Part shown: in pieces, positions 63,593-64,000 of the stretch
Layout: the number at the start of each line of letters is the position of its first letter
How positions within the stretch are numbered: position 1 is the first letter of the stretch
Assembly (NCBI RefSeq): GCF_021538675.1
Contig: NZ_JAJUKH010000001.1
Span: 558,001-622,000 of the forward strand
Reading direction: 5' to 3'
Origin: Paenarthrobacter sp. AR 02
GTDB taxonomy: Bacteria; Actinomycetota; Actinomycetes; Actinomycetales; Micrococcaceae
DNA length: 64,000 nucleotides
Made by a program: the position numbers and the translations under genes
Notes under the pieces: generated by a model
Told to the model about the DNA's origin: nothing
Databases searched by the model: none
The model's input: the letters and a program-made list of their open reading frames with translations, nothing else

Positions 63593-64000
63593 TTAGTTGC
63601 GTGCCGCGCGCGGTTTGCCGAGATCCTCAAGCGGGACGTTGTAGGTCTCGCGCGCCGTCATGATGGCGATGGCAGAGGCCGCCAGGCAAAGGATGGTGAA
63701 GCCCGCCACGGGCATCCAACCGTTCGGCCCGGGCTGGGCCAGCAGCGTAGCGATAGCGGGTGCGAATCCGGCCAGGATGAGGCCGATCTGGCTGCCGATC
63801 GCCATGCCGGAGTAGCGGACAGCGGCGGGGAACATCTCGGGGAAGAAGACCGTCCACACGCCGTTCCAGCAGGAATAGAAGACTGTCATGTTGAGGAAGC
63901 CGAACAGGAAGACCAAGGCAATGTTCTGCTCGCTGATGGCCCAGAAGTAGCCCACCGTGGTCAGTGCGCAGCCGAGGGCACCCACCAGCAGGACCTTCTT
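63593..64000 (-). CDS. MFS transporter, C-terminal part (5' truncated by window)
   Basis: The last 135 residues of a major facilitator carrier; the frame is open to the end of the window (KKVLLVGALGCAL...), so the N-terminal two thirds lie outside. Four hydrophobic segments are visible. SCWNGVWTVFFPEMFPAAVRYSGMAIGSQIG, quoted in part, carries the FPE(M)FP-x-x-x-R-Y-S-G motif typical of the metabolite:H+ symporter (MHS) family (shikimate, citrate, proline/betaine carriers). It leads the operon of four genes and presumably imports its substrate. Confidence 0.85.
   Translation of the reverse strand, partial: KKVLLVGALGCALTTVGYFWAISEQNIALVFLFGFLNMTVFYSCWNGVWTVFFPEMFPAAVRYSGMAIGSQIGLILAGFAPAIATLLAQPGPNGWMPVAGFTILCLAASAIAIMTARETYNVPLEDLGKPRAARN

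Overview
The window is high-GC DNA from a Gram-positive actinobacterium, most likely an Arthrobacter or Paenarthrobacter (Micrococcaceae). The basis is the factor-independent uricase of the Arthrobacter type, a homodimeric pyruvate dehydrogenase E1, class A penicillin-binding proteins with actinobacterial tails, hydantoin/allantoin-type transport genes and GTG/TTG starts behind strong AGGAGG sites. The genus is an inference from gene content. No CRISPR array, rRNA, phage module or insertion sequence was seen.

Layout. 1-6.8 kb: the end of a class A PBP, a metallophosphoesterase, a small secreted DUF2690-like protein and a heterodimeric ABC exporter. 6.9-8.7 kb: tRNA-Pro(CGG), then a divergent pair made of a tiny secreted pre-peptide carrying the octapeptide IGNWPDPM twice and a helix-turn-helix/TPR regulator. 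This pair has the layout of an RRNPP-type peptide quorum-sensing system and is the most striking feature of the window. 8.7-12.6 kb: purC-purD, an asparaginase and a sterol-carrier-like protein. 12.6-17.6 kb: a C4-dicarboxylate carrier, an SDR, a racemase-superfamily enzyme with one cysteine missing, and an NCS1 permease. 17.9-20.6 kb: aceE.

21-44 kb is a purine-degradation region: a MobA-like protein, the xanthine dehydrogenase operon with XdhC, an AzgA-like permease with a guanine deaminase, an 8-oxoguanine deaminase-like amidohydrolase, uricase, an NCS2 urate/xanthine permease, an IclR regulator, and a run of malic enzyme, malate synthase, a DUF6986-type aldolase and (S)-ureidoglycine aminohydrolase. 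Purine is taken in, oxidised to urate and opened; the resulting glyoxylate can be condensed with acetyl-CoA to malate and decarboxylated to pyruvate. With aceE this would complete a dicarboxylic-acid cycle. Related 15-bp palindromes sit before several of these genes and may be IclR operators. 5-hydroxyisourate hydrolase, OHCU decarboxylase and allantoinase are not in the window. Inside the region lie a Pro/Thr-rich lipoprotein and an AbiEi/DUF559-like gene flanked by hairpin repeats.

44-54 kb is a polysaccharide-use locus: an ABC sugar importer without its ATPase, a Gfo/Idh oxidoreductase, a sulfatase, a GntR/LacI hybrid regulator and a PL8 lyase, with shared AGGAATAA-type operators. 54-57.6 kb: DinB, a lone histidine-kinase ATPase domain and a second class A PBP, paralogous to the one at position 1. 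57.5-64 kb: a tight minus-strand catabolic operon of unknown substrate (MFS carrier, Gfo/Idh dehydrogenase, an old-yellow-enzyme/TIM-barrel fusion and an FAD dehydrogenase). The linker of the fusion is made from an intergenic-type repeat that also occurs at 31.4 and 44.1 kb.
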